Counted from the stretch's first letter, positions 42,004 through 50,914 are shown. The stretch is DNA of 64,000 nt from Lachnospiraceae bacterium (GCA_910574865.1 CAJTDN010000007.1:124001-188000); one strand, 5' to 3'. The notes: generated by a model from the sequence alone, not told the origin. A program made the numbers and translations.

Positions 42004-42297
42004 GAAAGTTGAAAAACCAACCCGTTTCGACTTTCGTAAAAAAAGAACGTGACATTCGAAGGCCGGAAACTAACCCCTTTTGGCTTTCGTTAAAAAGAAC
42101 ATGACATTTGAAGGCCGGAAACTAACCCCTTTTGGCTTTCACTAAAAAAGAACGTGACATTCGAAGGCCGGAAACTAACCCCTTTTGGCTTTCGTTAAAA
42201 AAACATGACATTTGAAGGCCGGAAACTAACCCCTTTTGGCTTTCACTAAAAAAGAACGTGACATTGAAAGTCGAAAACCAACCCCTTTCGACTTTTA
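42004..42297 (+). repeat. Tandem array of six ~52-bp units, each with a conserved hairpin
   Basis: Units start at 42004, 42058, 42110, 42163, 42214 and 42266 (lengths 54, 52, 53, 51 and 52, the last partial). Each has a stem of 10-11 bp around a C(C/T)AACCC-containing loop, then an A-rich spacer with GAAC(A/G)TGACATT. Units 2 and 4, and units 3 and 5, are near-identical pairs, so a two-unit block was duplicated. Outer units use AAAGTCG/CGACTTT-type stems; inner units use AAGGCCGG/TTTTGGCTT stems that pair on the + strand RNA only with G-U pairs. Lengths are not multiples of three, so it is not coding. Confidence 0.85.
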
Positions 42298-42307
42298 TCA
42301 GAAAAGA

Positions 42308-42505
42308 CAGGCGTGGGCGGCAGGGAGCGTATCCCTGCCGTCCGTTTATATCAGATGAGGGAATGACTCCGGCGGGCGCTGGATGTCCAGTGGACATCCG
42401 TTTAGCGCCGACCGTAACGGAGTGAAGAGGCAGGCGCACAAAGATGTATTTTGTCAGCATAGCTGACTTGTGCGCCGCCGCATGAACGCTGGTGGCGTTC
42501 TTGAA
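42308..42505. other. Highly structured non-coding region upstream of the aminopeptidase gene
   Basis: Four strong stem-loops follow one another: GGGCGGCAGGGA/TCCCTGCCGTCC (12 bp, near 42315-42343); a nested set with ACTCCG/CGGAGT outside, GGCGCT/AGCGCC in the middle and GGATGTCC/GGACATCC inside (about 42366-42423); GGCGCACAA/TTGTGCGCC enclosing GTCAGC/GCTGAC (about 42433-42476); and GAACGC/GCGTTC (42484-42500). The gap 41891-42525 contains only these and the hairpin array. It may be a structured RNA or a leader of the next gene, or a dispersed palindromic element. Confidence 0.6.
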
Positions 42506-42525
42506 TAGGGAAGGAGTTGAAAAGA

Positions 42526-44325
42526 ATGGAAGTGACGGAGAAAATCGCGGCATTGCAGTCGTTGATGGCCGAACAGGGGATGGACGCCTACATCGTGCCG
42601 ACGGCGGATTTCCATCAGAGCGAGTACGTGGGCGAGCATTTCATGGCCCGGGCGTTTTTGACAGGGTTTACCGGTTCGGCCGGTACGGCGGTGGTGACTC
42701 GGACGAAGAGCTATCTGTGGACGGACGGACGTTATTTTTTACAAGCGGCCGCGCAGCTTGAAGGCAGCGGAATCATCCTGATGAAAAGCGGGGAGGAGGG
42801 AGTGCCGGAAATTGCCGAACTTTTGGAAAAGGAACTCGGCGACGGAGCGGTGATTGGCTTTGACGGACGCACGGTAGGCATTCGCCAGGGAAAAGAGTAT
42901 GAGGAAATCGCCCGCAGGAAGGGCGGGAAAATCATCTGCCAGGAAGACCTCGTGGATAAAATCTGGCAAAATCGCCCTCCATTGCCACAAAACCCGGCGT
43001 TTTCCCTGGACGTGCGTTATGCTGGGGAGGATGTTTCATCCAAGCTGAAGCGCGTCCGGGAAAAAATGGAGGAATACCAGGCGAGCGCGTTGCTTTTGAC
43101 GGGACTTGACGACATTGGATGGATGCTGAACATCCGTGGACGGGACGTGGAATATTTTCCATTGCTTTTATCCTATGCGGTGGTGACGATGGATGGAGTG
43201 GAATTGTACGTGGATGCCCGGAAGCTGGATTCTTCCATAAAGAAACATCTCTTGCACAATTGTATACAGGTGTACAATTATGATTCCATCTATGGGAGGA
43301 TGAAAAAGTTTACAAAAGATGAGCGGATCTGGCTGGACGAGGCGCAGGTAAATTACGCGTTGTCCCAAAATCTCGCCCCCGACGTGCCGGTCGTAATCGG
43401 GGAGAATCCCTTGATTTTGATGAAGGCGGTGAAAAATGACATCGAGGTTGAGAATATTCGCAAGGCTCATCTCAAAGATGGCGTGGCACACACGAAATTT
43501 ATGTATTGGTTAAAGCAAAATGTCGGAAAAATCCAAATCACGGAAATGAGTGCCTCGGAGAAGCTGGAAGAACTGCGTGCCGAACAAGGCGACTTCATTT
43601 CTCCCAGCTTCGGGCCGATCAGCGCATATAAGGAACATGCGGCAATTGTCCATTATTCATCCTCGCCGGAGACGAACGTGGAGTTGAAGCCGGAAGGGCT
43701 CTTTTTGACTGATACGGGCGGGAATTATTTCCAGGGATCCACGGACATCACGAGGACGGTGGCCCTTGGCCCCGTCACGGACGAGGAGCGGGCCCATTTC
43801 ACGACGGTCGTCGCCAGCATGCTGAATTTGGCGGACGTGGTGTTTTTGCATGGCGCGACCGGGATGAACCTGGATTATGCGGCAAGGGAGCCGTTCTGGC
43901 GGCAGCGTCTGAATTACAACCATGGCACCGGACACGGCGTGGGATATCTCGGCAACATCCACGAGCCGCCGCAGCGGTTCATGTGGAAGCCGCCCGTAAA
44001 CGGAAGTGCCGCCCCGGCATTGGAAAAGAACATGGTGATTACCGATGAGCCGGGTATTTATATAGAGGGTTCGCACGGCATCCGCATTGAAAACGAACTT
44101 CTGGTTTGCGAGGACGAGAAGAACAAATACGGGCAGTTCATGCGTTTCGAGCACCTCACGTTCGTGCCGATTGACCTGGACGCGCTGGAACCCGGGTTGT
44201 TGACGGAGCGGGAACTCGGGCTTTTGAACGCGTACCATGGGCAGGTTTATGAGAAAATCTCGCCGTACCTTGACGAGGAAGAGCGCGGGTGGCTGAAGAC
44301 GTATACCCGGGAAGTCACGGTTTGA
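42526..44325 (+). CDS. Xaa-Pro aminopeptidase (M24B, three-domain type)
   Basis: The 599-residue protein has two creatinase-like N-terminal domains (about 1-310) and a C-terminal pita-bread metallopeptidase domain with the five metal ligands: Asp in LFLTDTGG, Asp in GSTDITR, His in NHGTGHGVGYLGNIHE, Glu in VITDEPGIYIEG and Glu in HGIRIENELL. It resembles the larger aminopeptidase P of eukaryotes and many Clostridia. It removes N-terminal residues before proline. ATG 42526 has AAGGAG 9 bases before it; the TTG at 42517 is too close to that site. Confidence 0.93.
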   Translation: MEVTEKIAALQSLMAEQGMDAYIVPTADFHQSEYVGEHFMARAFLTGFTGSAGTAVVTRTKSYLWTDGRYFLQAAAQLEGSGIILMKSGEEGVPEIAELLEKELGDGAVIGFDGRTVGIRQGKEYEEIARRKGGKIICQEDLVDKIWQNRPPLPQNPAFSLDVRYAGEDVSSKLKRVREKMEEYQASALLLTGLDDIGWMLNIRGRDVEYFPLLLSYAVVTMDGVELYVDARKLDSSIKKHLLHNCIQVYNYDSIYGRMKKFTKDERIWLDEAQVNYALSQNLAPDVPVVIGENPLILMKAVKNDIEVENIRKAHLKDGVAHTKFMYWLKQNVGKIQITEMSASEKLEELRAEQGDFISPSFGPISAYKEHAAIVHYSSSPETNVELKPEGLFLTDTGGNYFQGSTDITRTVALGPVTDEERAHFTTVVASMLNLADVVFLHGATGMNLDYAAREPFWRQRLNYNHGTGHGVGYLGNIHEPPQRFMWKPPVNGSAAPALEKNMVITDEPGIYIEGSHGIRIENELLVCEDEKNKYGQFMRFEHLTFVPIDLDALEPGLLTERELGLLNAYHGQVYEKISPYLDEEERGWLKTYTREVTV

Positions 44326-44368
44326 ATGGCCGATTTGTTTTTATGGGTACGTGTTTTAAATATGGCAC

Positions 44369-44397
44369 TTGAAAAACGACCGCGCCTAGGGTATACT
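44369..44397 (+). promoter_or_regulatory. Promoter of the RpiR-type regulator
   Basis: TTGAAA (44369-44374), 17 bases, TATACT (44392-44397). Confidence 0.75.
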
Positions 44398-44437
44398 AAT
44401 ACAACAGAATCGAAGTCATGAAAAAGAGGATTTGAAC

Positions 44438-45340
44438 GTGGGGGAAAGTAGTACGAACAAGCTTTTGCAGCATATTGAGGAGAAATACCAGGGACTTAGC
44501 AAGGGGCAGAAGCGTCTGGCGGATTATGTGGTGGAGAATTACGACAAGGCGGTCTTTTTGACCGCCGCCAAACTGGGCGAGGTGGTCGGGGTCAGCGAGT
44601 CCACGGTCGTGCGTTTCGCGACGCAGCTTGGTTACAAAGGGTATCCGGGATTCCAGAAAGCCTTGGAGGAACTGGTGCGGAACCGCCTGAATTCCATCCA
44701 GCGGATGGAGGTGACGTTCGGCCGTGTCAGCCAGTCGCAGATATTGGAAACCGTGCTGCAATCGGACATTGAAAAAATCAAGTTGACGTTAGGCACGATT
44801 GACCACGACGCATTTGACGTGGCGATTGACACGATACTCGCGGCCCGCAAGATTTATGTCGTGGGAATCCGCAGCTGCGCGCCGCTCGCGTCCTTTTTGG
44901 CCTTTTATTTGAACCTTATCTGCGAGAACGTGGTGACGGTCAACACAAATAGCGCCAGCGAGGTGTTCGAGCAGCTCATCCGCATCAACGAGCAGGACGT
45001 GATTATTGGAATTAGTTTTCCGCGCTATTCCATGCGCACGCTCAAGGCGTTGGAATTTGCCAGCAACCGTCAGGCGAAGGTCATTACACTAACGGACAGC
45101 ACGCATTCGCCGATGAACCTCTATTCCTCCTGCAACCTGATTGCCAGGAGCGACATGGCTTCCATCGTGGACTCACTGGTGGCGCCATTAAGCGTCATCA
45201 ACGCTCTGGTCGTGGCACTGTGCATGAAAAAGAAGAAAGAAGTCGTGACCACGCTGGAAATGTTGGAGCGGTTGTGGGGCGAATACCAAGTTTACAGCGC
45301 GGACGAGCTGAACCCGTTGTCAGACCTGGGGGAAGAGTAA
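44438..45340 (+). CDS. MurR/RpiR family transcriptional regulator
   Basis: The 300-residue protein has an N-terminal HTH_6 domain (about 1-78, with GQKRLADYVVENYDKAVFLTAAKLGEVVGVSESTVVRFATQLGYKGYPGFQKAL) and a SIS sugar-phosphate-binding domain (about 122-250, with IYVVGIRSCAPLASFLAFYL). Such regulators respond to phosphosugars; no sugar gene is adjacent, so the target is unknown. GTG 44438 has AGAGGA seven bases upstream; the TTG at 44432 is too close to it. Confidence 0.88.
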   Translation: MGESSTNKLLQHIEEKYQGLSKGQKRLADYVVENYDKAVFLTAAKLGEVVGVSESTVVRFATQLGYKGYPGFQKALEELVRNRLNSIQRMEVTFGRVSQSQILETVLQSDIEKIKLTLGTIDHDAFDVAIDTILAARKIYVVGIRSCAPLASFLAFYLNLICENVVTVNTNSASEVFEQLIRINEQDVIIGISFPRYSMRTLKALEFASNRQAKVITLTDSTHSPMNLYSSCNLIARSDMASIVDSLVAPLSVINALVVALCMKKKKEVVTTLEMLERLWGEYQVYSADELNPLSDLGEE

Positions 45341-45389
45341 GTCCGTACGGACGTGGTGGATTGCGGGAGCGCGAAGCGCGGGCGATTTG
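45341..45389. repeat. Palindromes after the RpiR gene
   Basis: GTCCGTACGGAC (45341-45352) is a perfect 12-base palindrome directly after the stop codon. It is followed by GGATTGCGGGAGCGCGAAGC and CGGGCGAT (45358-45387), related to the element at 14401-14433. Confidence 0.5.
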
Positions 45390-45436
45390 TGGTATTCATG
45401 GAAACCCAAAGCGAATCGAGAACGGGAGAGTGAACA

Positions 45437-46687
45437 TTGGACAGGGTCATCATTATCGGCGGTGGGGCCGCCGGAAGCCTGGCAGCCATCTTCGCGGCCA
45501 GGAACGGGCGGGAAGTGTATTTACTGGAAAAAAATGACAAGATTGGGAAGAAGCTTTACATCACGGGGAAGGGACGGTGCAATTTGACGAACGCGGGAGA
45601 CATGGAGGACTTGTTCGCGGCGGTGTCCACGAACCGAAAGTTTCTATACAGCGCGTTTTACGGCTTTACGAACTGGCAGGTGATGGGCTTTTTCGAGGAA
45701 CTCGGGGTCGGGTTAAAGACGGAGCGGGGGAACCGCGTGTTCCCGGCATCGGATCATTCTTCCGACATTATCCGGGCGATGCAGAAGGAAATGGAACGCC
45801 AAAACATCCACGTCCGTTTCCGCACGGCCGTCAAGGAAGTCTTGGTGGAGAATGGAAAATTTTGCGGCGTGCGGCTGGCGAACAAGGAAGTTTTGACCGG
45901 GAATGCCTGCATCGTGGCGACCGGTGGGCTTTCCTATCCTTCCACCGGTTCCACCGGGGACGGGTACCGTTTTGCCAGAAAGGCCGGACACGAAGTGGCG
46001 GAACCCATTCCCTCCCTCGTGCCGATGACGGTGAAGGAAACCTACGTGAAAGAGCTGCAAGGGTTGTCCTTGAAAAACGTGTCCGCGTCCATTTATGACG
46101 GGAAGAAAAAATTGTTCGAGGAGTTCGGGGAAATGCTGTTCACCCACTTCGGGGTCAGCGGTCCTTTGATGCTTGGTGCCAGCAGCGTCGTGGGGCGGAC
46201 GTTGGCCAAGAAGGAATTGACACTTTGCATCGACTTGAAGCCGGCGCTTTCCAAGGAACAATTGGACCAGAGGATTTTGCGGGACTTTGCGGCAAACAAG
46301 AACAAAAAGTTCAAGAACGTGTTGGACGGGCTGTTTCCCGCCAAGTTGAGGCCGGTCATGACAAGGCGGGGCGGCATTGCCCCGGACAAGCCGGTCAACG
46401 AAGTCTCGCGCGAGGAACGGACGCGGTTCGTTGAACTTGTCAAAGATTTCAAGATGACGCTCATCGGCCTGCGCGGATACGACGAGGCGGTGATTACCAA
46501 AGGCGGGGTTTGCGTAAAGGAAGTCAATCCCCAAACAATGGAGTCGAAGCATGTCAAGGGGCTTTACTTTGCCGGCGAGGTCTTGGACTTGGACGCGAGG
46601 ACGGGCGGCTTTAATTTGCAGATTGCGTGGTCCACCGGATATTTGGCGGGGACACACGCGGGAGGAGGAAAAGTTCATGGGATATAA
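45437..46687 (+). CDS. HI0933/BaiN-family FAD-dependent oxidoreductase
   Basis: The 416-residue flavoprotein has the N-terminal dinucleotide-binding motif VIIIGGGAAGSLAA, the family motif KLYITGKGRCNLTNAGD, the VATGGLSYPSTGSTGDGYRFA block, and the C-terminal FAD motif LYFAGEVLDLDARTGGFNLQIAWSTGYLAG. The substrate is not known for most members; BaiN acts on bile-acid intermediates in some gut Clostridia, but that cannot be assumed. The TTG start has GGGAG 8 bases upstream. cmk overlaps its end by 11 bases. Confidence 0.88.
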   Translation: MDRVIIIGGGAAGSLAAIFAARNGREVYLLEKNDKIGKKLYITGKGRCNLTNAGDMEDLFAAVSTNRKFLYSAFYGFTNWQVMGFFEELGVGLKTERGNRVFPASDHSSDIIRAMQKEMERQNIHVRFRTAVKEVLVENGKFCGVRLANKEVLTGNACIVATGGLSYPSTGSTGDGYRFARKAGHEVAEPIPSLVPMTVKETYVKELQGLSLKNVSASIYDGKKKLFEEFGEMLFTHFGVSGPLMLGASSVVGRTLAKKELTLCIDLKPALSKEQLDQRILRDFAANKNKKFKNVLDGLFPAKLRPVMTRRGGIAPDKPVNEVSREERTRFVELVKDFKMTLIGLRGYDEAVITKGGVCVKEVNPQTMESKHVKGLYFAGEVLDLDARTGGFNLQIAWSTGYLAGTHAGGGKVHGI

Positions 46688-47333
46688 CGTGGCGGTGGAC
46701 GGCCCGGCCGGAGCCGGGAAGAGTACGATCGCGAAACTGGTGGCAAAGGAGAAGAACTATATTTACGTGGACACGGGGGCGATGTACCGCGCCATGGCCA
46801 TTCATTTCCTGGGAAAGGGGATTGCCCCGGAAAACGTGGCGGACGTGGCAGGAGCCTGCCAGGACGCGGACGTGACGATTGACTACGAGGACGGTATCCA
46901 GCAGGTTTACCTGAACGGGGAAAACGTCACCGACAGGCTGCGCACGGAGGAAGTGGGCAACATGGCTTCGAAGACCTCGCAGATTCCGGCCGTGCGGGAA
47001 AAATTGCTGGAATTGCAGCGGGGACTGGCGAGGGAGAAGGACGTCATCATGGACGGGCGCGACATCGGGACATGCATTTTGCCGGATGCCGACGTGAAAA
47101 TTTATTTGACGGCGAGCGTGGAGACGCGAGCCAGGCGCAGGTTCGAGGAATTAAAGGAAAAGGGCATTCTTTGTGACTTTGACGAGATTGCCAGGGACAT
47201 CAAGGAGCGCGACGAGCGTGACATGAATCGCGCTACGGCACCGCTTCGCAAGGCCGACGACGCACACCTGGTCGACAGTTCCCACATGACGATTGAGGAA
47301 GTCGTAAGTGCAATCTGCGGATATTGCAAGTGA
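46677..47333 (+). CDS. cmk: Cytidylate kinase
   Basis: Cmk phosphorylates CMP and dCMP. The 218-residue protein has the P-loop GPAGAGKSTIAK (about 9-20), YVDTGAMYRA, the CMP-binding VGNMASKTSQIPAVR and MDGRDIGTCILPDADVKIYLTAS. ATG 46677 with GGAGGAGG upstream lies inside the end of the flavoprotein gene. cmk-ispH-rpsA is a conserved order in Clostridia. Confidence 0.96.
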   Translation: MGYNVAVDGPAGAGKSTIAKLVAKEKNYIYVDTGAMYRAMAIHFLGKGIAPENVADVAGACQDADVTIDYEDGIQQVYLNGENVTDRLRTEEVGNMASKTSQIPAVREKLLELQRGLAREKDVIMDGRDIGTCILPDADVKIYLTASVETRARRRFEELKEKGILCDFDEIARDIKERDERDMNRATAPLRKADDAHLVDSSHMTIEEVVSAICGYCK

Positions 47334-47454
47334 AAGAATGCCATGAAAGGCCAACTTTGCGCAATCCGGGATTTGCGTGGTTTGAAATTGGCGGGGGCGG
47401 ATTTTGACGGTGGGCGGGCAAGGGTGGATATATAAGGACGAGGGAGGTGGCAAG

Positions 47455-48309
47455 GTGAGAGTGGTGAGGGCGAAAACCGCCGGGTTTTGTCCCGGCGTGA
47501 AACGCGCGGTGGAGATGGTCTACGAGCAGGTGAGAAAAAACGGCGGGACGAAGATATATACTTATGGCCCTATTATCCATAACGAGGAGGTCGTCAAAGA
47601 CCTGCGGTCGAAGGGTGTCCTCGTCATCGAGGACGAGGAAGGGCTTGACCGTGTGGATGAAGGAATCATCGTCATCCGCTCCCATGGCGTGGAACGGCGG
47701 ATTTATGAAAAATTGAAGTCTAAGGACCTGACAATCGTGGACGCGACCTGCCGGTTCGTCAAGAGGATCCATGACATCGTGAGGGAAGAAAGCGAAAGCG
47801 GACGGTTCATTCTGATTATAGGCAACCCCGGCCATCCCGAGGTGATCGGCATCCGGGGCTGGGCGGGGGAACGCTCGGCGGTCGTCCAAAATGTGGAAGA
47901 TGTCGAAAATTTCCCCATAAATAGAGGGGAAAAAGTGTGTGTCGTCTCGCAAACGACATTTAATTACAATAAATTTAAAGATTTAGTTGAAATTATTTCA
48001 AAAAAGAGTTATGATGTTAATGTTGTAAACACCATCTGTAATGCGACGAAGGAGCGTCAGGCAGAAGCTCTCGACATCGCAAGACATGCGGATGCCATGA
48101 TTGTGATTGGCGACAAGCATAGCTCCAACACCCAGAAGCTGTACGAGATATGCGAAAGGGAATGTAAGGCTACGTACTACATACAGACACTTGACGATTT
48201 GAATTTGAATCAATTAAGGTCCGTGGAAACAGTAGGTATTACAGCAGGGGCATCCACGCCCAACAATATAATTGAGGAGGTTCAAAATAATGTCAGAATT
48301 ATCATTTGA
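47455..48309 (+). CDS. ispH: 4-hydroxy-3-methylbut-2-enyl diphosphate reductase
   Basis: IspH is the last MEP-pathway enzyme, reducing HMBPP to isopentenyl and dimethylallyl diphosphate with a [4Fe-4S] cluster. The 284-residue protein has the three cluster cysteines: C12 (GFCPGVKRAV), one in VDATCRFVKRIH near 98, and one in NTICNATKERQ near 192, plus the catalytic Glu region near 125. GTG 47455 is chosen because GGGAGG lies 7 bases upstream and the protein then begins at VRVVRAKTAGFC. It overlaps rpsA by 20 bases; the two are fused in some relatives. Confidence 0.95.
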   Translation: MRVVRAKTAGFCPGVKRAVEMVYEQVRKNGGTKIYTYGPIIHNEEVVKDLRSKGVLVIEDEEGLDRVDEGIIVIRSHGVERRIYEKLKSKDLTIVDATCRFVKRIHDIVREESESGRFILIIGNPGHPEVIGIRGWAGERSAVVQNVEDVENFPINRGEKVCVVSQTTFNYNKFKDLVEIISKKSYDVNVVNTICNATKERQAEALDIARHADAMIVIGDKHSSNTQKLYEICERECKATYYIQTLDDLNLNQLRSVETVGITAGASTPNNIIEEVQNNVRIII

Positions 48310-49351
48310 ACAGATGCTAGACGAGTCAATTAAGACGATCCACAATGGCGAGGTCGTGGAAGGGACGGTTATCGACGTGAAACCGGAGGAGGTCATCCTG
48401 AACATCGGGTACAAGTCGGACGGTATCCTTTCCAAGGGCGAGTATACCAACGACCAGTCCGTTGACTTGACCCAGGCGGTGCACGTTGGCGACACGATGA
48501 CCGTTAAGGTATTGAAAGTAAACGACGGGGAAGGGCAGGTGCTTCTGACCTACAAACGTCTTGCAATGGAAAAGGGGAACGAGAAGCTTCGGGAGGCCTT
48601 TGAGAACAAGGAGAAGCTTCGTGCGACCGTGACGCAGATTCTGGGCGGCGGTCTTGGCGTTGAAGTGGAGGGCGCGAGGGTGTTCATCCCGGCCAGCCTG
48701 GTTTCCGATACGTACGAGAAGGACTTGGGCAAGTTCGCGGACCAGGAAATCGAGTTCGTGATCAGCGAGTTCAATCCGAGAAGGAACCGCATCATCGGCG
48801 ACAGGAGGCAGCTTTTGGTGGCCGAGAGGGCGGAAAAGCAAAAGGAATTGTTCGCAAGGCTCAACATTGGCGACACCATCGAGGGAACCGTGAAGAACGT
48901 GACCGATTTTGGCGCGTTTGTCGATTTGGGCGGCGTGGACGGCCTGCTCCACATTTCCGAGATGTCCTGGGGCAGGGTGGAGCACCCGAAGAAAGTGTTT
49001 AAGACGGGACAACCTTTGAAAGTGTTGGTAAAGGACATCCGTGACACGAAGATTGCGCTGAGCTTGAAGTTCCCGGAGACCAATCCGTGGGTAGACGCCG
49101 ACGAGGAGTTCGCGGTTGGTTCCACCGTGACGGGCAGGGTTGCCCGCATGACGGATTTCGGCGCGTTCGTGGAATTGAAGCCGGGCGTGGACGCGTTGCT
49201 CCACGTGTCACAGATTTCCCGGGCGCATGTCGAGAAACCGTCGGACGTTCTTTCCGTCGGCCAGGAAGTGACGGCGAAAATCGTGGATTTGAACGTGGCG
49301 GACAAGAAAATCAGTCTGAGCATGAAGGCTCTGGAATTGTCAGACGAGTAA
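48290..49351 (+). CDS. rpsA: Ribosomal protein S1-like protein
   Basis: The 353-residue protein has four S1 RNA-binding domains (about 15-85, 100-165, 185-255 and 270-342); the last two have the sequence TDFGAFVDLGGVDGLLHISEMSW and TDFGAFVELKPGVDALLHVSQIS. This matches the four-domain S1 homologues of Firmicutes rather than six-domain proteobacterial S1. It binds mRNA on the small ribosomal subunit. ATG 48290 has GAGGAGG upstream inside ispH, so the genes are coupled. Confidence 0.93.
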   Translation: MSELSFEQMLDESIKTIHNGEVVEGTVIDVKPEEVILNIGYKSDGILSKGEYTNDQSVDLTQAVHVGDTMTVKVLKVNDGEGQVLLTYKRLAMEKGNEKLREAFENKEKLRATVTQILGGGLGVEVEGARVFIPASLVSDTYEKDLGKFADQEIEFVISEFNPRRNRIIGDRRQLLVAERAEKQKELFARLNIGDTIEGTVKNVTDFGAFVDLGGVDGLLHISEMSWGRVEHPKKVFKTGQPLKVLVKDIRDTKIALSLKFPETNPWVDADEEFAVGSTVTGRVARMTDFGAFVELKPGVDALLHVSQISRAHVEKPSDVLSVGQEVTAKIVDLNVADKKISLSMKALELSDE

Positions 49352-49367
49352 GGGACATGGTAAAACG

Positions 49368-49420
49368 GGGCCGCTACACTGGTGATTTGTAAAATCGAAA
49401 GGTGTGGCGGCCCTTTTCTT
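49368..49420 (+). terminator. Intrinsic terminator after rpsA
   Basis: GGGCCGCTACAC (49368-49379) pairs with GTGTGGCGGCCC (49402-49413) over 12 bp with one G-U pair, followed by TTTTCTT. Confidence 0.85.
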
Positions 49421-49514
49421 GTGACATGGGAAACCTTGTCCCCAAATGTTTTATATTTAACGTTAAAATATCGACAAGATGTTCGACAAAAGATACAAAA
49501 AATATACTTCTTAG

Positions 49515-49545
49515 ACTAGATTTTCTGCATATGGTCTAGTAAAAT
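49515..49545 (+). promoter_or_regulatory. rnf operon promoter with ACTAGA...TCTAGT inverted repeat
   Basis: ACTAGA (49515-49520) and TCTAGT (49535-49540) are exact inverted copies overlapping a possible promoter TAGATT (49517-49522), 17 bases, TAAAAT (49540-49545). The start codon of rnfC is 36 bases on. The leuA promoter has a similar arrangement. Confidence 0.5.
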
Positions 49546-49580
49546 AGAAAAGTATGAGACGTAAAGAAAGGAGAGCACAA

Positions 49581-50900
49581 ATGGCATTGTTTACATTTAA
49601 AGGCGGAATCCATCCCGACGATGGCAAAAGCCTTGCCAAGGACCAGCCCATCAGGAAGATTTTGCCCACGGGAACGTTGATTTACCCGCTTTCCCAGCAT
49701 ATCGGGGCACCCGCGGTGGCGTTGGTCAAGAAGGGGGATCACGTCCTCAAGGGACAAAAGATCGCGGATGCCGGCGGATTCGTGTCCGCCCCGATTTATG
49801 CCTCGGTATCGGGGCAGGTGAAGTCGGTTGAAAAGCACCTGAACCCGACCGGGAGCAGCGTGGATTGCATCCTGGTTGAAAACGACGGCGATTATAAAGA
49901 GGTTGAGTACCCGCCGGTCAAGCCGCTTGACAAGATGTCGCGCGATGAAATCATCGGACAGATTGGGGAAGCGGGCATCGTCGGCATGGGCGGGGCCGGG
50001 TTTCCCACCCGCGTGAAGCTGTCGCCAAAGGAACCGGAAAAGATTGACTACATCATCGCCAACTGCGCGGAGTGCGAGCCTTACATCACGGCAGACTACC
50101 GCAGGATGTTGGAACATACGGGGGAACTGGTCAGTGGCATGCGGGTCGTGTTGTCCTTGTTCGAACATGCCAAAGGCGTGTTCGCCGTGGAGGACAATAA
50201 AAAGGACTGTATCGCCAAACTTCGGGAGGCCATAAAAGACGAGCCGCGCATGGAGGTTTGCGAGCTGGTGACAAAGTACCCGCAGGGGGCGGAGCGCCAG
50301 TTGATTTACGCCGTCACGAAGCAGGCCATCAATTCCACGATGCTTCCGGCAGACGCGGGCTGCATCGTGGACAACGTGGAGACGCTCATTGCCATCCACC
50401 ATGCAGTGATAGAGGGAAGGCCGTTGACGGAGCGCATCGTGACCGTGAGCGGGGACGCGGTGAAGGCGCCAGGCAATTTCCGGGTGCTTTTGGGAACGAA
50501 CCATGAGGAACTGGTCGCGGCCGCGGGCGGCTTTGTGACGGAACCGGAAAAAATCATTTCCGGCGGCCCGATGATGGGATTTGCCATGATCACGACCGAC
50601 ACGCCGGTCACCAAAACTTCCTCGGCGTTGCTCGCCTTCGCGAAGGACGTCGTGGCGCAGAGTGCGGAGAGCGCCTGCATCAACTGCGGCCGTTGCGTGG
50701 AGGTGTGCCCGAGCCGCATCATTCCTTCCCGGCTGGCGGATTACGCCAAGCGTCAGGACGAGGCGGCTTTCGTCGCACAAAACGGCCTGGAGTGCGTGGA
50801 ATGTGGTTCCTGCAGTTACGTGTGTCCGGCCAAGCGGCAGTTGAAGCAGGCCATCGGTTCCATGCGGAAGACCGCGCTGGCAAACAAAAAGAAGAAATAG
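49581..50900 (+). CDS. rnfC: Rnf complex subunit RnfC
   Basis: Rnf couples ferredoxin-NAD+ oxidoreduction to Na+ or H+ export. The 439-residue RnfC subunit is the NADH side, with the N-terminal KGGIHPDDGK, the NADH/FMN-binding region (GIVGMGGAGFPTRVKLSP; NCAECEPYITADYRRML) and two [4Fe-4S] motifs near the C-terminus (CINCGRCVEVCP and CVECGSCSYVCP). AAAGGAG lies 9 bases before ATG 49581. First gene of rnfCDGEAB. Confidence 0.97.
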   Translation: MALFTFKGGIHPDDGKSLAKDQPIRKILPTGTLIYPLSQHIGAPAVALVKKGDHVLKGQKIADAGGFVSAPIYASVSGQVKSVEKHLNPTGSSVDCILVENDGDYKEVEYPPVKPLDKMSRDEIIGQIGEAGIVGMGGAGFPTRVKLSPKEPEKIDYIIANCAECEPYITADYRRMLEHTGELVSGMRVVLSLFEHAKGVFAVEDNKKDCIAKLREAIKDEPRMEVCELVTKYPQGAERQLIYAVTKQAINSTMLPADAGCIVDNVETLIAIHHAVIEGRPLTERIVTVSGDAVKAPGNFRVLLGTNHEELVAAAGGFVTEPEKIISGGPMMGFAMITTDTPVTKTSSALLAFAKDVVAQSAESACINCGRCVEVCPSRIIPSRLADYAKRQDEAAFVAQNGLECVECGSCSYVCPAKRQLKQAIGSMRKTALANKKKK

Positions 50901-50914
50901 AGAGGTGAGAGACA

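Noticed and set aside
42004-42297. CRISPR array
   Set aside because: The whole unit is repeated, there are no unique spacers, spacing is not of CRISPR type and no cas gene is present.
42122-42553. A 143-codon - strand open frame across the hairpin array
   Set aside because: It is a by-product of the repeat: unit lengths of 51-54 bases shift the frame between copies, there is no ribosome site, and the stem pairing pattern points to + strand RNA.
49472-49485. LexA-like CGACAAGATGTTCG upstream of rnfC
   Set aside because: The left half-site differs in two core positions and Rnf is not an SOS function; treated as chance.
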